A DNA stretch of 53,495 bases from Yoonia sp. (GCA_023955335.1 JAGSGF010000017.1:1-53495), one strand, 5' to 3'; positions 44,975 through 53,495 are shown, counted from the stretch's first letter. The notes: generated by a model from the letters alone, not told the origin. Numbers and translations are program-made.

Positions 44975-45183
44975 TAAGACCGCAGTGGAACCAGACTTGC
45001 ATAAGAATTCACGCCTCCCCGTTCGGCAGATGCGGCGTTTGCAGAAATTCGTCCCGTTTCACACCCGTTTCAACGAGAAACGCCACCTCTGTTCACGCGT
45101 CAGCGTTGCTACGTCTAAGCTCTGGCGTTCGTCGGCGATCTGGGGCCGGATGGCGTTACTCTGACAGCACCCACAAGACTGAA

Positions 45184-45213
45184 GGGCAGCATTTCTGTCT
45201 CGAATTGCTGCCC
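45184..45213 (-). terminator. Hairpin downstream of the rhodanese gene
   Basis: GGGCAGCA (45184-45191) and TGCTGCCC (45206-45213) are perfect inverted repeats with a 14-base loop. They lie about 50 bases beyond the rhodanese stop on the minus strand. No U-tract follows. Confidence 0.35.
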
Positions 45214-45264
45214 ATATTATGTCCCCGGCACCGGTCATGCCTTGTTAGATCACGCACAATGGCC

Positions 45265-45855
45265 TTATTCGCTGCCAGTTACGGTGAGGCCCAGCATGCG
45301 CCAAACCTGCATGCCCCCTCGGTAATAGGAGATGCGGTCGGCAGGGTATCCGGCCTTAATCATGTTGCGGATTGCCGTGGGCGACTGGCCGCACCAAATT
45401 CCGTTGCAGAAAAGAGCCACGCTTTTCGCCTCCAGACAGTCCCAGCCGTCGAAATCCGGCTGGCAACCCAGTTGGCCCAGCTCGTCTAGGACATAGGTGT
45501 AGGGGATGCTGACCGCACCGGGAATGGTGCCGCCCTCGAACCAGTCACGGGTGCGGCTGTCAACCACCACTGCATCCGGATCCTGTAGCATCTCGATCAA
45601 TTCCAATTCGCCAATGGAGGTAACCCCCTGAGCAGGCGTGTTCGGCTGAATGCAAAAGTTCGGGCAGGGGCGTGATGTCCGCGCCCAATCACCGTCGATT
45701 TTGTTCTCGGTGTCTTGGATCCTGCTAATCTCGACAGGGCCGCTTTGGGTATCAACCGTGACGGAAGGCATGTCTTTGGTGATGCCCACCTCGGTTTCGG
45801 CCACGGCGGAAACTGCTGCGAGTGACAGAGCGATTGTAAGGGTAAGTACTTTCAT
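45265..45855 (-). CDS. Periplasmic rhodanese-like protein
   Basis: A 196-residue exported protein: signal peptide (about 1-19, ending AVA), a short Cys-containing region (RPCPNFCIQ) and a single rhodanese domain. The active loop is LFCNGIWCGQSPTA, with two cysteines in place of the single cysteine of a standard CxxGxRS loop. A sulfurtransferase or thiol-redox role in the periplasm is possible. It lies 34 bases after phaC with a GGAGAA ribosome site. It is unlikely to take part in PHA synthesis directly. Confidence 0.82.
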   Translation of the reverse strand: MKVLTLTIALSLAAVSAVAETEVGITKDMPSVTVDTQSGPVEISRIQDTENKIDGDWARTSRPCPNFCIQPNTPAQGVTSIGELELIEMLQDPDAVVVDSRTRDWFEGGTIPGAVSIPYTYVLDELGQLGCQPDFDGWDCLEAKSVALFCNGIWCGQSPTAIRNMIKAGYPADRISYYRGGMQVWRMLGLTVTGSE

Positions 45856-45889
45856 AATGTTCTCCTGATTGGGTCAATGTTGGTCGGCC

Positions 45890-47704
45890 TCATAATTGAT
45901 GTACATAAGTACCGGGTGCTGCTTCAAGTGGTCGAAATCCCTTTGCCGCCGCGCCAGTGGCGGGCGGAGGGCCGACGCCGCTACTTCTTGCGTTTAGCCA
46001 ATCCACCCAAGCAGGCCACCACGAGCCTGACTGAGTGGTGTTCTGCGCAAACCAAGCATCAGGACCGATATACCGCGCACCGGCAGGTCGCAGGGACGAA
46101 CGAAAATGCCCGCGTTCAGCCGCCGGTTCATTGATAATGCCGCCGTTGTGACCGCCGCTGGTGAGAACGAATGTTAGCTCACTGTCAGTGAACAGCTGGG
46201 TCTTGTAAACCGACCGCCACGGCGCGATGTGGTCGGTTTCCGTGCCCACGGCAAAAATTGGGGCTGTGATATCCTTCATCGCGATGACGCGCCCCTCGAC
46301 CGCGAACCGGCCTGCACTGAGCCGATTTTCCAAGAATAACCCGCGCAGGTACTCAGAATGCATCCGAGCAGGCATGCGGGTTGTATCGGTTACCCAAACC
46401 CCCATGTCCGTTGGAACATCTTCCTTGCCCAGAAAATAACGGCGCACAGCACGGCTATAGATCAGGTCTTCAGATCGGATCGCAGAAAAAGTGCGCGCCA
46501 TTTGTGGTCGGTCAAGATAGCCCTTATCCCACATCATATCCTCGAGAAACGCAATCTGGCTTTCGTCCAGAAACAAAAGCAGCTCGCCGGCTTCCATAAA
46601 ATCAATCTGCGCCGCCATAAGCGTGATCGATGCCAGACGGGTGTCATTGTCGCGCGCCATGGTGGCCGTCGCGATCGCCAGCATCGTGCCGCCTAAGCAA
46701 TAGCCAACCGCGTGGATTTTTTTGTCTGGCACAATGGCGTTGACTGCATCAAGCGCCGCCATGACGCCTTTCTTGCGATAATCCTCGAGCGCGAGTTCGG
46801 CGTGATCTGAGGTCGGGTTGCACCAAGAGATCATGAACACAGTGTACCCCTGTTCGACCAAATAGCGGACCATGGAATTATGCGGGCTCAGATCGAGGAT
46901 GTAATATTTCATGATCCACGCGGGTACGATCAAGACCGGTTCGGCCTGAACATTTTCGGTCTGTGGCGCGTATTGGATTAGCTCAAACAGATCATTGCGA
47001 AACACCACTTTTCCGGGCGTACAAGCAAAGTCTTTACCAATCTCGTATCCCTCGGGGGCAGGCTCATGAAGCTGTGAAATTGTGTTTATGTAGTCATGAA
47101 AAAAATGAGCGCCGCCCTCGGCAAGGTTCGCACCTTTGCAGGCCAGAGTTTGTTCGATGATCTCTGGGTTGAACGCCGGAAAATTCGACGGCGACATTAT
47201 ATCGAGCGTCTGGCGTGCCATGAAACGGGTTCGGTCGGCATCCTCGGGGCGCAAACCACGTAAATGGTCAGTCGCGTAATCCCACCAGTCCTGCACTGCC
47301 AAAAACCCCTGACTCCAGACGTTGAAGGGCGTATTTTGCCAGCTTGGATGCTTGAACCGGTGGTCATAAGGCTTTGGCGTGAAAGCGGACGGCATATCAG
47401 GGTTCGGAGTGACCGCCTGTTTCACCAGCTTTGCCAGATTTTCTTGTGCATGTTCGGCCAGATCTAGCTGACGACCCGGCGCACGGGCGATATGCAGCGC
47501 CCAGTCACTCCATGCCTCAATGAACGCATGTGGCGAGACACCACCAGTCATCTTTGCAACCGTGGCACGCGATACCCTGTCCAAGTTTTCATGCCGATGG
47601 GGATTGTGCTGGCTGGCCTGCTGACTGGGCGGGATCACTGCGGGCAGTTGAATACGCCTATGCTTTGCGTGTTTGGCTTTGACTGGTTTGGCGGCTCTGT
47701 TCAT
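45890..47704 (-). CDS. phaC: Class I poly(3-hydroxyalkanoate) synthase
   Basis: A 604-residue cytoplasmic enzyme. The lipase-like box GYCLGGT holds the catalytic cysteine (near residue 335); the Asp is in ETDHIAP and the His in SGGHNGGII. The conserved KHPSWQNTPFNVWSQGF is present. The start is set at 47704, where AGAAAG precedes the ATG; the open frame extends to 47836 through a basic, low-complexity leader that would run into an FNR box. The substrate is probably 3-hydroxybutyryl-CoA. The usual neighbours (phaA, phaB, phaP, phaR) are absent. Confidence 0.9.
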   Translation of the reverse strand: MNRAAKPVKAKHAKHRRIQLPAVIPPSQQASQHNPHRHENLDRVSRATVAKMTGGVSPHAFIEAWSDWALHIARAPGRQLDLAEHAQENLAKLVKQAVTPNPDMPSAFTPKPYDHRFKHPSWQNTPFNVWSQGFLAVQDWWDYATDHLRGLRPEDADRTRFMARQTLDIMSPSNFPAFNPEIIEQTLACKGANLAEGGAHFFHDYINTISQLHEPAPEGYEIGKDFACTPGKVVFRNDLFELIQYAPQTENVQAEPVLIVPAWIMKYYILDLSPHNSMVRYLVEQGYTVFMISWCNPTSDHAELALEDYRKKGVMAALDAVNAIVPDKKIHAVGYCLGGTMLAIATATMARDNDTRLASITLMAAQIDFMEAGELLLFLDESQIAFLEDMMWDKGYLDRPQMARTFSAIRSEDLIYSRAVRRYFLGKEDVPTDMGVWVTDTTRMPARMHSEYLRGLFLENRLSAGRFAVEGRVIAMKDITAPIFAVGTETDHIAPWRSVYKTQLFTDSELTFVLTSGGHNGGIINEPAAERGHFRSSLRPAGARYIGPDAWFAQNTTQSGSWWPAWVDWLNARSSGVGPPPATGAAAKGFRPLEAAPGTYVHQL

Positions 47705-47835
47705 TTGGAACTTTCTGATACTGGATGGGCTGCGTTTCCGATGCTTTTGAGACCAGTTTTGGTGCGGGGCTTGGGAGATTCCCTGCTTTTGATGGTTTCG
47801 CTGAAGCAATTCTACGAGATTGAGAAACCGGAACA

Positions 47836-47849
47836 TTGACTTACATCAA
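47836..47849 (-). promoter_or_regulatory. FNR/FnrL-type box upstream of phaC
   Basis: TTGACTTACATCAA matches the TTGAY-N4-RTCAA consensus of FNR/FnrL regulators in alphaproteobacteria. It lies about 130 bases upstream of phaC, suggesting oxygen-responsive expression of polyester synthesis. Confidence 0.6.
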
Positions 47850-48015
47850 CCCGCGAATGCGCGTGCAAAGCCGCACCGTTAAGGCAGCGTCACTGTCCTT
47901 GCAGATACTGGTCCAATGTCACCTGACCGCACCCGCCCCCCCTATAAGGACGTGGACGTTCACTGCAAACGCCGAACGGTTGCGGGGGATGTTGTGCGAC
48001 AGGCGCGGTCAGGTC

Positions 48016-48055
48016 TGACGTGGATCACCTCGACGCAGTGGATGACGTAGATCAA
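48016..48055 (+). promoter_or_regulatory. Two degenerate FNR-like boxes upstream of the SDR gene
   Basis: CTGACGTGGATCAC (48016-48029) and ATGACGTAGATCAA (48042-48055) resemble TTGAY-N4-RTCAA, with two and one mismatches in the defined positions respectively. Their centres are 26 bases apart, and the second ends 60 bases before the SDR start. Confidence 0.4.
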
Positions 48056-48115
48056 TTGGCCCAAGTTCAATCTGTGCGAGCGTGAACCCGATCAGTCACT
48101 TTGGAGAGGTTCGTC

Positions 48116-48871
48116 ATGCAATTCGATTTTACCAACAAAACTGCAATCGTTACCGGAGCGGCATCCGGTATTGGTGCTGCAATTGCGCGAGATCTGGCGC
48201 GCTTTGGGGCCACGGTTGTCTTGGCAGATATGGACGACGCAGGGATGTCCGCCGTGACTGCAGAGATAAAAGCATCAGGCGGTGCGGCCTTAAGCTATAA
48301 GATGGACACGAGTGTCGCCGCCGAAGTCGCAAGTTTGGTGGCATTTGCCGTAGCGCAGACAGGTGGCCTGCATTTGCTGGTGAATAACGCAGGCATCGGC
48401 GGTCCTGCGGCACCGGTCGGAGAGTATCCTCTGGATGGCTGGCACAAAGTGATCGATGTGAACCTGAACGGTGTTTTCTACGGGATGCGCTACGGCATTC
48501 CCGAAATTGTCAAGGCAGGGGGCGGCGCTGTGGTCAATATGGCCTCGATTTTGGGAACCGTTGGTTTTGCCACCGCAAGCGCCTATGTCGCCGCGAAACA
48601 TGCCGTAGTTGGTGTCTCAAAAGTCGCAGCAATAGAATACGCGAAGGCTGGCGTGCGTGTGAATTCGATTGGTCCGGGCTTTATCGAGACGCCGCTTTTG
48701 GAGAAGAACCTAGACGAGGCTGCATTAGGCGGCATTGCGGCAATGCATCCGGTTGGGCATCTCGGCGAGGCGACAGACGTCTCTGCGCTGGCCTGTTTCC
48801 TGCTCTCGGATCAGGCCAAATTCATTACGGGAAGTTATCATCTTGTCGATGGGGGCTATACCGCGCAGTAG
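48116..48871 (+). CDS. Short-chain dehydrogenase/reductase
   Basis: A 251-residue NAD(P)-dependent SDR with TGAASGIG cofactor loop, NNAG, catalytic Ser in NMASILG and YVAAK. LADMDD after the second strand suggests NAD preference. GGAGAGG precedes the ATG at 48116. The substrate is unknown; proximity to phaC makes a 3-hydroxyacyl or 3-hydroxybutyrate role conceivable but not shown. Confidence 0.85.
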   Translation: MQFDFTNKTAIVTGAASGIGAAIARDLARFGATVVLADMDDAGMSAVTAEIKASGGAALSYKMDTSVAAEVASLVAFAVAQTGGLHLLVNNAGIGGPAAPVGEYPLDGWHKVIDVNLNGVFYGMRYGIPEIVKAGGGAVVNMASILGTVGFATASAYVAAKHAVVGVSKVAAIEYAKAGVRVNSIGPGFIETPLLEKNLDEAALGGIAAMHPVGHLGEATDVSALACFLLSDQAKFITGSYHLVDGGYTAQ

Positions 48872-48915
48872 GGGCAGCGCCCCAGTCAAGCAGCGCGCAC
48901 AAGGGCCGAATAAAT

Positions 48916-48929
48916 TTGATCGAAATCAA
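48916..48929 (+). promoter_or_regulatory. Perfect FNR/FnrL box upstream of the permease operon
   Basis: TTGATCGAAATCAA is a perfect TTGAT-N4-ATCAA palindrome. A possible -10 (TAGGAT) follows after 12 bases, and the permease ATG is 77 bases downstream, so activation under low oxygen is plausible. Confidence 0.75.
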
Positions 48930-49006
48930 TGCGCGGCGTGTAGGATTTAATAGGCTTCAATCGAAGTGACGGGGCCGTCTACGTGTCCCGCGATGGAGGT
49001 GTTCGT

Positions 49007-50017
49007 ATGAGTGATCTGTTTGTCTGGCTCAACGATCAACTGCTACGTATGCAGTGGCTTGCGGACTTGGTTACGGTGTTGGTGCGCGACGGTTTCAGCT
49101 TGGATCCTGCAAGCCAGATCGGTGGAAGTGTTCACTTCTTCATCTATGATGTTATAAAGATTTTCATTCTGCTCTCGGTTCTGATCTTCAGTATTTCCTA
49201 TGTGCAAAGCTATTTCCCGCCCGAACGTACCCGCCGCATTCTTGGGCAGCGGCAGGGTTTGGGTGCCAATGTCCTGGCGGCTTTACTTGGAACCATCACA
49301 CCGTTTTGCTCGTGCTCTTCCATCCCGCTGTTTATCGGCTTCACCAGCGCGGGGCTGCCGTTGGCCGTCACGTTTTCATTTCTGATTTCGTCCCCGCTGG
49401 TCGATCTGGCCTCGGTGATATTGCTGGCCAGTATTTTCAACTGGAGCATTGCATTGGCCTATGTGACCATCGGGTTGGTGTTGGCCGTCCTTGGTGGAAC
49501 CCTCATCGGTTATCTCAAGCTGGAAAATCAGGTTGAGGCCTTCGTCTTTCAAAGCCCTGTCAGCGACCATGATCACGATGGCGCAATCAGCAGGCGGGAA
49601 CGACTGACCTACGCCACCGATCAAGTCACCGAAATTGTGCACCGGGTTTGGATCTATATTTTGATTGGCGTGGGGGTTGGCGCGGCTATCCATAACTGGA
49701 TCCCCGAAACCTTCATTTCTGTTGTTTTGGGTCAAGATAAGTGGTGGTCAGTTTTGGTTGCAACCGTTGCGGGCGTTCCAATGTATGCTGACATCTTCGG
49801 GACGCTGCCCATCGCGGAAGCTTTGGTGCAAAAGGGCGTTGGACTGGGGACTGCGCTGACCTTCATGATGGCCGTTACCGCATTGTCTTTGCCATCGATG
49901 ATCATGCTCAAGCGGGTTGTGAAACTTCCCTTACTGGCAGTCTTCATCGGCATCGTCACAGTCGGAATTATACTGATTGGTTACATTTTTAACGCGACTG
50001 CCCATCTATTTGTCTGA
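49007..50017 (+). CDS. ArsP/DUF318-type permease
   Basis: A 336-residue membrane protein with about eight helices and the family hallmark TPFCSCSSIPLFIGF (C101, C103). A cytoplasmic-type loop carries DHDHDG. Related permeases export organoarsenicals or metal/thiol species, and several are coupled to small thioredoxin-like proteins as here. GGAGG places the start at 49007. The transported substrate is unknown. It lies downstream of a perfect FNR box. Confidence 0.83.
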   Translation: MSDLFVWLNDQLLRMQWLADLVTVLVRDGFSLDPASQIGGSVHFFIYDVIKIFILLSVLIFSISYVQSYFPPERTRRILGQRQGLGANVLAALLGTITPFCSCSSIPLFIGFTSAGLPLAVTFSFLISSPLVDLASVILLASIFNWSIALAYVTIGLVLAVLGGTLIGYLKLENQVEAFVFQSPVSDHDHDGAISRRERLTYATDQVTEIVHRVWIYILIGVGVGAAIHNWIPETFISVVLGQDKWWSVLVATVAGVPMYADIFGTLPIAEALVQKGVGLGTALTFMMAVTALSLPSMIMLKRVVKLPLLAVFIGIVTVGIILIGYIFNATAHLFV

Positions 50018-50031
50018 AAAGGAGACACAGC

Positions 50032-50268
50032 ATGATCATTAAAATATTAGGGTCCGGATGTAAGAAATGCGTCGCGCTAGGCGAAAACGCTAAGGCCGCA
50101 GCGCAAGCAGCAGCGATCGATGCCAAGATTGAGAAAGTCACCGATATTGTTGCCATCGCCAGTTACGGGATCATGTCCACGCCTGGCCTCGTGATCGACG
50201 AAAAAGTTGTTTCAAGCGGGCGCGTGTTAAGCGCATCCGAAATTGGGGCGCTTCTCAAAGGCTCCTAG
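50032..50268 (+). CDS. Thioredoxin-like small redox protein (redox-active disulfide protein 2)
   Basis: A 78-residue thioredoxin-fold protein with GCKKC (C10, C13) and the cis-Pro motif STPGLVIDEK. It lacks a signal peptide, so it is cytoplasmic. It follows the permease by 14 bases with an AAGGAG site. Such mini-thioredoxins often accompany DUF318 permeases and may deliver a thiol-bound metal or metalloid, or reduce the permease's CxC. Confidence 0.88.
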   Translation: MIIKILGSGCKKCVALGENAKAAAQAAAIDAKIEKVTDIVAIASYGIMSTPGLVIDEKVVSSGRVLSASEIGALLKGS

Positions 50269-50349
50269 GTTGTTGGGGTTCCAAAGGAACTACCGTTTGG
50301 CGCCGACCAAATTGGCATTCACCGCTTTAGACAGATTAGAGGTTACGAT

Positions 50350-50595
50350 ATGATACAACACAAACATTGCTATGGCACCATGTTTCACGACAGCCTGCAT
50401 TTTTCAGTCAACGACAAAATGAAGGGAAAGGTCTTTTCTTTTGAATTGGATAACGCCGGGTTGGCGCGATCAGCGCGGAGCATTCAGACGAGTATCACAC
50501 AATGGGATGACTGCGTTGCGTGCCCCGAGTTCGAGCATTGCTATAAGCTCTGCTTGGCCAAATTGAATTTGGAAACTGCAATATCCAATAGCTGA
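50350..50595 (+). CDS. Small Cys-rich protein of unknown function
   Basis: An 81-residue protein with a clustered set C55-x2-C58-x5-C64-x3-C68 (CVACPEFEHCYKLC) plus C7. The spacing could bind zinc or an iron-sulfur cluster. An AGAGG site precedes the ATG. It lies 81 bases after the thioredoxin-like gene, downstream of the same FNR box. Its 3' end abuts the aminotransferase pseudogene. I do not recognise a characterised family. Confidence 0.6.
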   Translation: MIQHKHCYGTMFHDSLHFSVNDKMKGKVFSFELDNAGLARSARSIQTSITQWDDCVACPEFEHCYKLCLAKLNLETAISNS

Positions 50596-50599
50596 CGAT

Positions 50600-51582
50600 A
50601 TGTGGCCGCAAATACGGTGCGCGATCCCTGCTTGGTTTAGCGCCTCGGTTTGCATGTCTTGCAACTGCTGCCCAAAGCTGCGCAATCGATCATATTGGCC
50701 ATCCCCGCGCAAAATTTCTATTGTTTTGAGCCCCGCCGCACCGGCCACCGGGTTGCCCGACAACGTCCCCAATTGCATGAGCCATTTATCTGCACCCCCA
50801 ACAGACTTGTCGAAATGGGACATGATTTCTGCACTTGCCCTAAGGGCTGCCAAAGGGAAGCCGCCACCGATGATCTTACCCAATGTACAGATACCAGGGA
50901 TCACGCCATTGCGGTCCTGCGCCCCGCCATAGGCCAGACGAAAGCCCGTGTCGATTTCATCAAAGATCAACAGCACGTGGTGTTTGTCGCACAGCGCGCG
51001 GGTTCCTTCTAGGAACCATGGCTGTGCCGGAATGATCCGCTGCAAAGGCTCCGCGATGATAGCCGCGACGTCGTTGTGCTCGTTCAAAAGGGATGACACC
51101 GCTTCAAGATCGTTGAAGGGGGCAGTCAACATTTGGTCTAACACGCCTTGCGGAATACCTGCACTGTCAGGGACCGCTTGGGGGAAATTAACCTGTTTGG
51201 CAGGCGCAAGGCTCATCTGCGCTCATTCCGTGATTGCCGCCCTCAAATTTGAGAATTTTATCGCGCCCTGTATAGGCCCGCGCAAGGCGGATCGCATACA
51301 TATCGGCCTCTCCACCAGAGGCCACAAAACGAACCTGCTTGCAGCACGGCACAGCGTCGACGATTGCTTCTGCCAGATCTACGCCTTTGGCGTTGTTTGC
51401 AAATAAGGTCATGTCTTTGGGAAGCTGTTCAAACACCGCTTCCATCACTTCTGGTTGCCCGTGGCCAAGCAGCACAGGCCCAGAGTCAACAGATAATCGA
51501 TGTATTCGTTCCTGTCTTCGTCCCAGACATGACTGCCGTTCCCACGCGCGATCCATTCAGATTGGGTTTTTAGCTTTTGCAT
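50600..51582 (-). pseudogene. Decayed glutamate-1-semialdehyde aminotransferase-type gene
   Basis: Three reading frames share one homology. An ATG at 51582 starts a stretch reading GNGSHVWDEDRNEYIDYLLTL, which then loses frame. SGPVLLGHGQPEVMEAV continues in another frame to FEGGNHGMS, and APAKQVNFPQAVPDSAGIP onward is in a third (near 51210). The PLP domain is recognisable (LLIFDEIDTGFR, TLGKIIGGGFPLAA), but the C-terminal domain ends abruptly near the Cys-rich gene. At least two frameshifts and a 3' truncation make it nonfunctional. Confidence 0.85.
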
Positions 51583-51585
51583 TTG

Positions 51586-51861
51586 TTAGGCCAGTTTTAG
51601 AATTGGAGTACCGAGGATGTCTGGGTTGGGTGTAATGCCCAGATCCGGTCCGACTGGTGGCGCAACGTAGGACGCCAAATCGCAGGTGTTGAGCAACGAT
51701 CCTTGCGGTGTTGAGGCGGCAAACTGCAGCGATGCCGCCGTTACATTGTCAGACCCCCATATGCATTCGGCGCAAATTCCAGCATCAAATTGGATGCTGG
51801 GATCACGGGCGCAGCGCATCGCAGAACACCCGCCGAGCTTCGAGAGTTTGTCGATGTTCAT
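51586..51861 (-). pseudogene. C-terminal fragment of an enolase-superfamily (MR/MLE) gene
   Basis: A 91-codon frame matches only the end of a mandelate racemase/muconate lactonising enzyme: SKLGGCSAMR, CAECIWGSDNVTAASLQFAA and a typical tail. The N-terminal capping domain and most of the barrel are missing. Its ATG overlaps the stop of the neighbouring enolase-like pseudogene, a junction probably created by a deletion. Confidence 0.7.
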
Positions 51862-52787
51862 GTGTATACACTAACTGGGTCACCCAGCGCCTCTTCATCG
51901 GGGTGGACGCCAAGGCCCGGTGCCTCAGGCAAATGCAGGTGACCGTCCACGTTACGCGGACCGCGCCCGCCCGCGATATCGATGGTCAGCATATCCTGAC
52001 AGGCCCAAACCGCATGGCAGTTTGCATCAGGGATCGTCGCCGCCAAATGCAAAGCTTCGGTATCTGCCAAGACTGTGCCACCTATGGCCATCACAAAGAT
52101 GTCAATGCCGTGCGCTAAAGTGATGTCGCGTATGCGCGGCCTTAGTCAGCCCGCCCACACGGTTCAGTTTGATCCCGAAAACCTCGGCCAACCCGTCACG
52201 GGCACTACGGGCCGCGTCTTGCAACGTCACAAGGCTTTCATCCACCGACACTGGGGATGCATGTTTGCCAGCAATCGCGGCAATATCATCAAGCGTTTCG
52301 CAAGGCTGCCCAAACGTGACATGCAGGTCTTCGCAGGCTTTCATCACCCGCAACGCCTGCTGAAGCGTCCAAACGCGGTTGACGTCATAAAGGATCGTTT
52401 CGCCGTCTTTGCGCATGGTCTCCACGTCGCGAACACGCGCGATGTCTCGCGTCACATCGCCGCCAATCTTGACGGAATGTGCCACATAACCCCGCTGGCG
52501 ATAGCGGTCGATGACAGCACGCGTTCAACATCCAGCACCCAGCGCGGATCAAGGCCGATGACAAAGGCGGCCCTCGTTTCAATCCCCGCACGAATTCCGG
52601 GACCATGCGCTGGCACATCGGTATGCCCCCAAGGCGTGCCTTCACCCCAGCCTGTAATGCCTGCATCGGTCTCGATCTTGACCAGCGTGGCATCCAGCAC
52701 CTCGAATTTCAGCCGCCCATCGGACAGCCAATAAGGATGCTCCAATCGCAGATCGACGTGGTAAGCTGCGATTGCTGTAATTTTCAT
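51858..52787 (-). pseudogene. Decayed enolase-superfamily (MR/MLE) gene
   Basis: The start MKITAIAAYHVDLRLEHPYW and capping domain are intact to about residue 90 (VLDVERV). The sequence then jumps, out of frame, to YRQRGYVAHSVKIGG, so roughly 80 residues of the first barrel strands are deleted. A further frame change near 52130 separates KLNRVGGLTKAA from the final part, which ends LGDPVSVYT. The catalytic-type lysine in SVKIGG survives. The ending resembles betaine/proline-betaine epimerase relatives, but the original substrate is uncertain. Confidence 0.82.
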
Positions 52788-53495
52788 GGGACCACCACTG
52801 TGTTTCTGCCGCGTTCCAATACATCGATCAGCTTGGGCCAGTAGGGGCCGCCCACCACGTCTGCAACGACGGTGATCCGCTCGTTGCCCAGTGCAACCCG
52901 CAGATCATCAGGCGCAGGCGGCAAAATCCGATCCGGCCCCAAGGTGGCCACATCACGGTGTTTGGCGTCAGGCGCCATGGCAATCACCCGTGCGCCCCTG
53001 CGCTTGGCCAATTGCACCCAAAGCACCGCCAAGACTGCCCGATGCTCCGGGCAACAGCACAGTGTCGCGGGGCGTGACCGACGCTCGCATCAACATACCC
53101 TCGGCGGTGGAATATGAGCAGGAAAACGTCGCGAGTTCGGCATCTGTCAGGTCTGAATTGATCGCAATCGCGTTTTGCGCGGGGATCGTTGTGTATTGCG
53201 CAAATCCACCGTCGTGGTCCGACCCGAAATCGCCAGTCTTGTTGATGTCTGCCGGATCCAAGGGATCACGCAGCCAGTTGTCGGTAATAATGCGTTCGCC
53301 AATACGCGCCACGTCCACACCGCCCCCAACAGCCACGATCCGACCACGGACGTCCGCCCCTTGAACACGCGGAAAGGTGATTGGCGCAGCGCCCCATGTG
53401 GGGTCTTGCTGGCCGACCTCGGCAAAGGCATCGCCGGGGTGTCTTGCGTCACTGTTTTTGAATACCAGCCTGTGCGCGTATTCACATCCGTGTTG
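52784..53495 (-). pseudogene. Decayed zinc-type alcohol dehydrogenase/quinone oxidoreductase gene (runs off the window)
   Basis: Medium-chain dehydrogenase segments occur in three frames: TDVNTRTGWYSKTV at the window edge, then PITFPRVQGADVRGRIVAVG through LLPGASGSLGGAL, then VQLAKRRGARVIAMAPDAK to VVADVVGGPYWPKLIDVLERG. Frame changes lie near 53425 and 53030. The 3' end stops at a TGA overlapping the MR/MLE ATG, well short of a normal C-terminus. The 5' end is beyond base 53495. Confidence 0.82.

Noticed and set aside
44971..45489. 172-codon plus-strand frame overlapping the rhodanese gene
   Set aside because: Its second half is antisense to the rhodanese domain and the first half has no family features.
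51862..51871. GTGTATACAC palindrome resembling the GntR operator core at 44260
   Set aside because: It lies at the stop of a pseudogene, where it encodes Val-Tyr-Thr, and not in an intergenic promoter; chance is likely.
52075..52734. 219-codon plus-strand frame near the right end
   Set aside because: It is antisense to the enolase-superfamily pseudogene, whose motifs are recognisable on the minus strand.

Overview
The window looks like a chromosomal stretch of a marine alphaproteobacterium, most likely a Rhodobacterales (Roseobacter-group) member. This is inferred from gene content and order: an ectoine-degradation doeABD-doeX set, frcR-frcBCAK sugar uptake, a BKACE enzyme, class I PHA synthase, a CueR/HmrR-type copper regulon, FNR-type boxes and moderate G+C. 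No rRNA, tRNA, CRISPR array, intact insertion sequence or prophage gene was recognised.

Layout. (1) 0.26-4.2 kb: a three-gene sensory relay of a membrane histidine kinase with two tandem periplasmic binding-protein domains, an Rcp1-like receiver and a receiver-kinase hybrid. (2) 4.7-14.8 kb: a copper island. It holds a divergent DsbD/ScsB-like protein, an operon with four c-type cytochromes, a His/Cys/Met-rich small protein and a CueO-like multicopper oxidase, a broken DsbA remnant, a CopZ-like chaperone, a CopA ATPase and CueR. Four CueR-type operator/promoter elements lie in its two divergent intergenic regions, so these genes probably form one Cu(I)-induced regulon. (3) 15.3-19.5 kb: ectoine catabolism (doeA, doeB, doeD, with doeX divergent). 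(4) 19.6-20.5 kb: a secreted RTX protein. (5) 20.9-25.9 kb: ROK regulator plus frcBCAK.

(6) 26.2-31.2 kb: polyamine metabolism, with a gamma-glutamylpolyamine synthetase and oxidoreductase facing a large Orn/Lys/Arg decarboxylase. (7) 31.8-45.0 kb: a polar amino-acid ABC importer, then a LysR-flanked catabolic operon (class III aminotransferase, BKACE, acetylpolyamine amidohydrolase-like enzyme, RidA, M20 amidohydrolase, broad-specificity racemase-like enzyme). Opposite it are a nitrilase-family amidase, a creatinase-like M24 protein and a divergent GntR regulator. I do not recognise this combination as a described pathway; it is the best candidate for new metabolism here.

(8) 45.3-50.6 kb: PHA synthase with a periplasmic rhodanese, an SDR, and an ArsP-type permease with a tiny thioredoxin-like protein and a Cys-rich small protein. 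FNR-type boxes lie upstream of phaC, the SDR and the permease. (9) 50.6-53.5 kb: a graveyard of at least four minus-strand catabolic pseudogenes (GSA-type aminotransferase, two enolase-superfamily genes, a zinc-type alcohol dehydrogenase) with frameshifts and deletions; the last runs off the window.

Coordinates follow the start codon I judged best from ribosome-binding sites, overlaps and signal peptides. Functional assignments come from recognised motifs and gene order, not from any database search.
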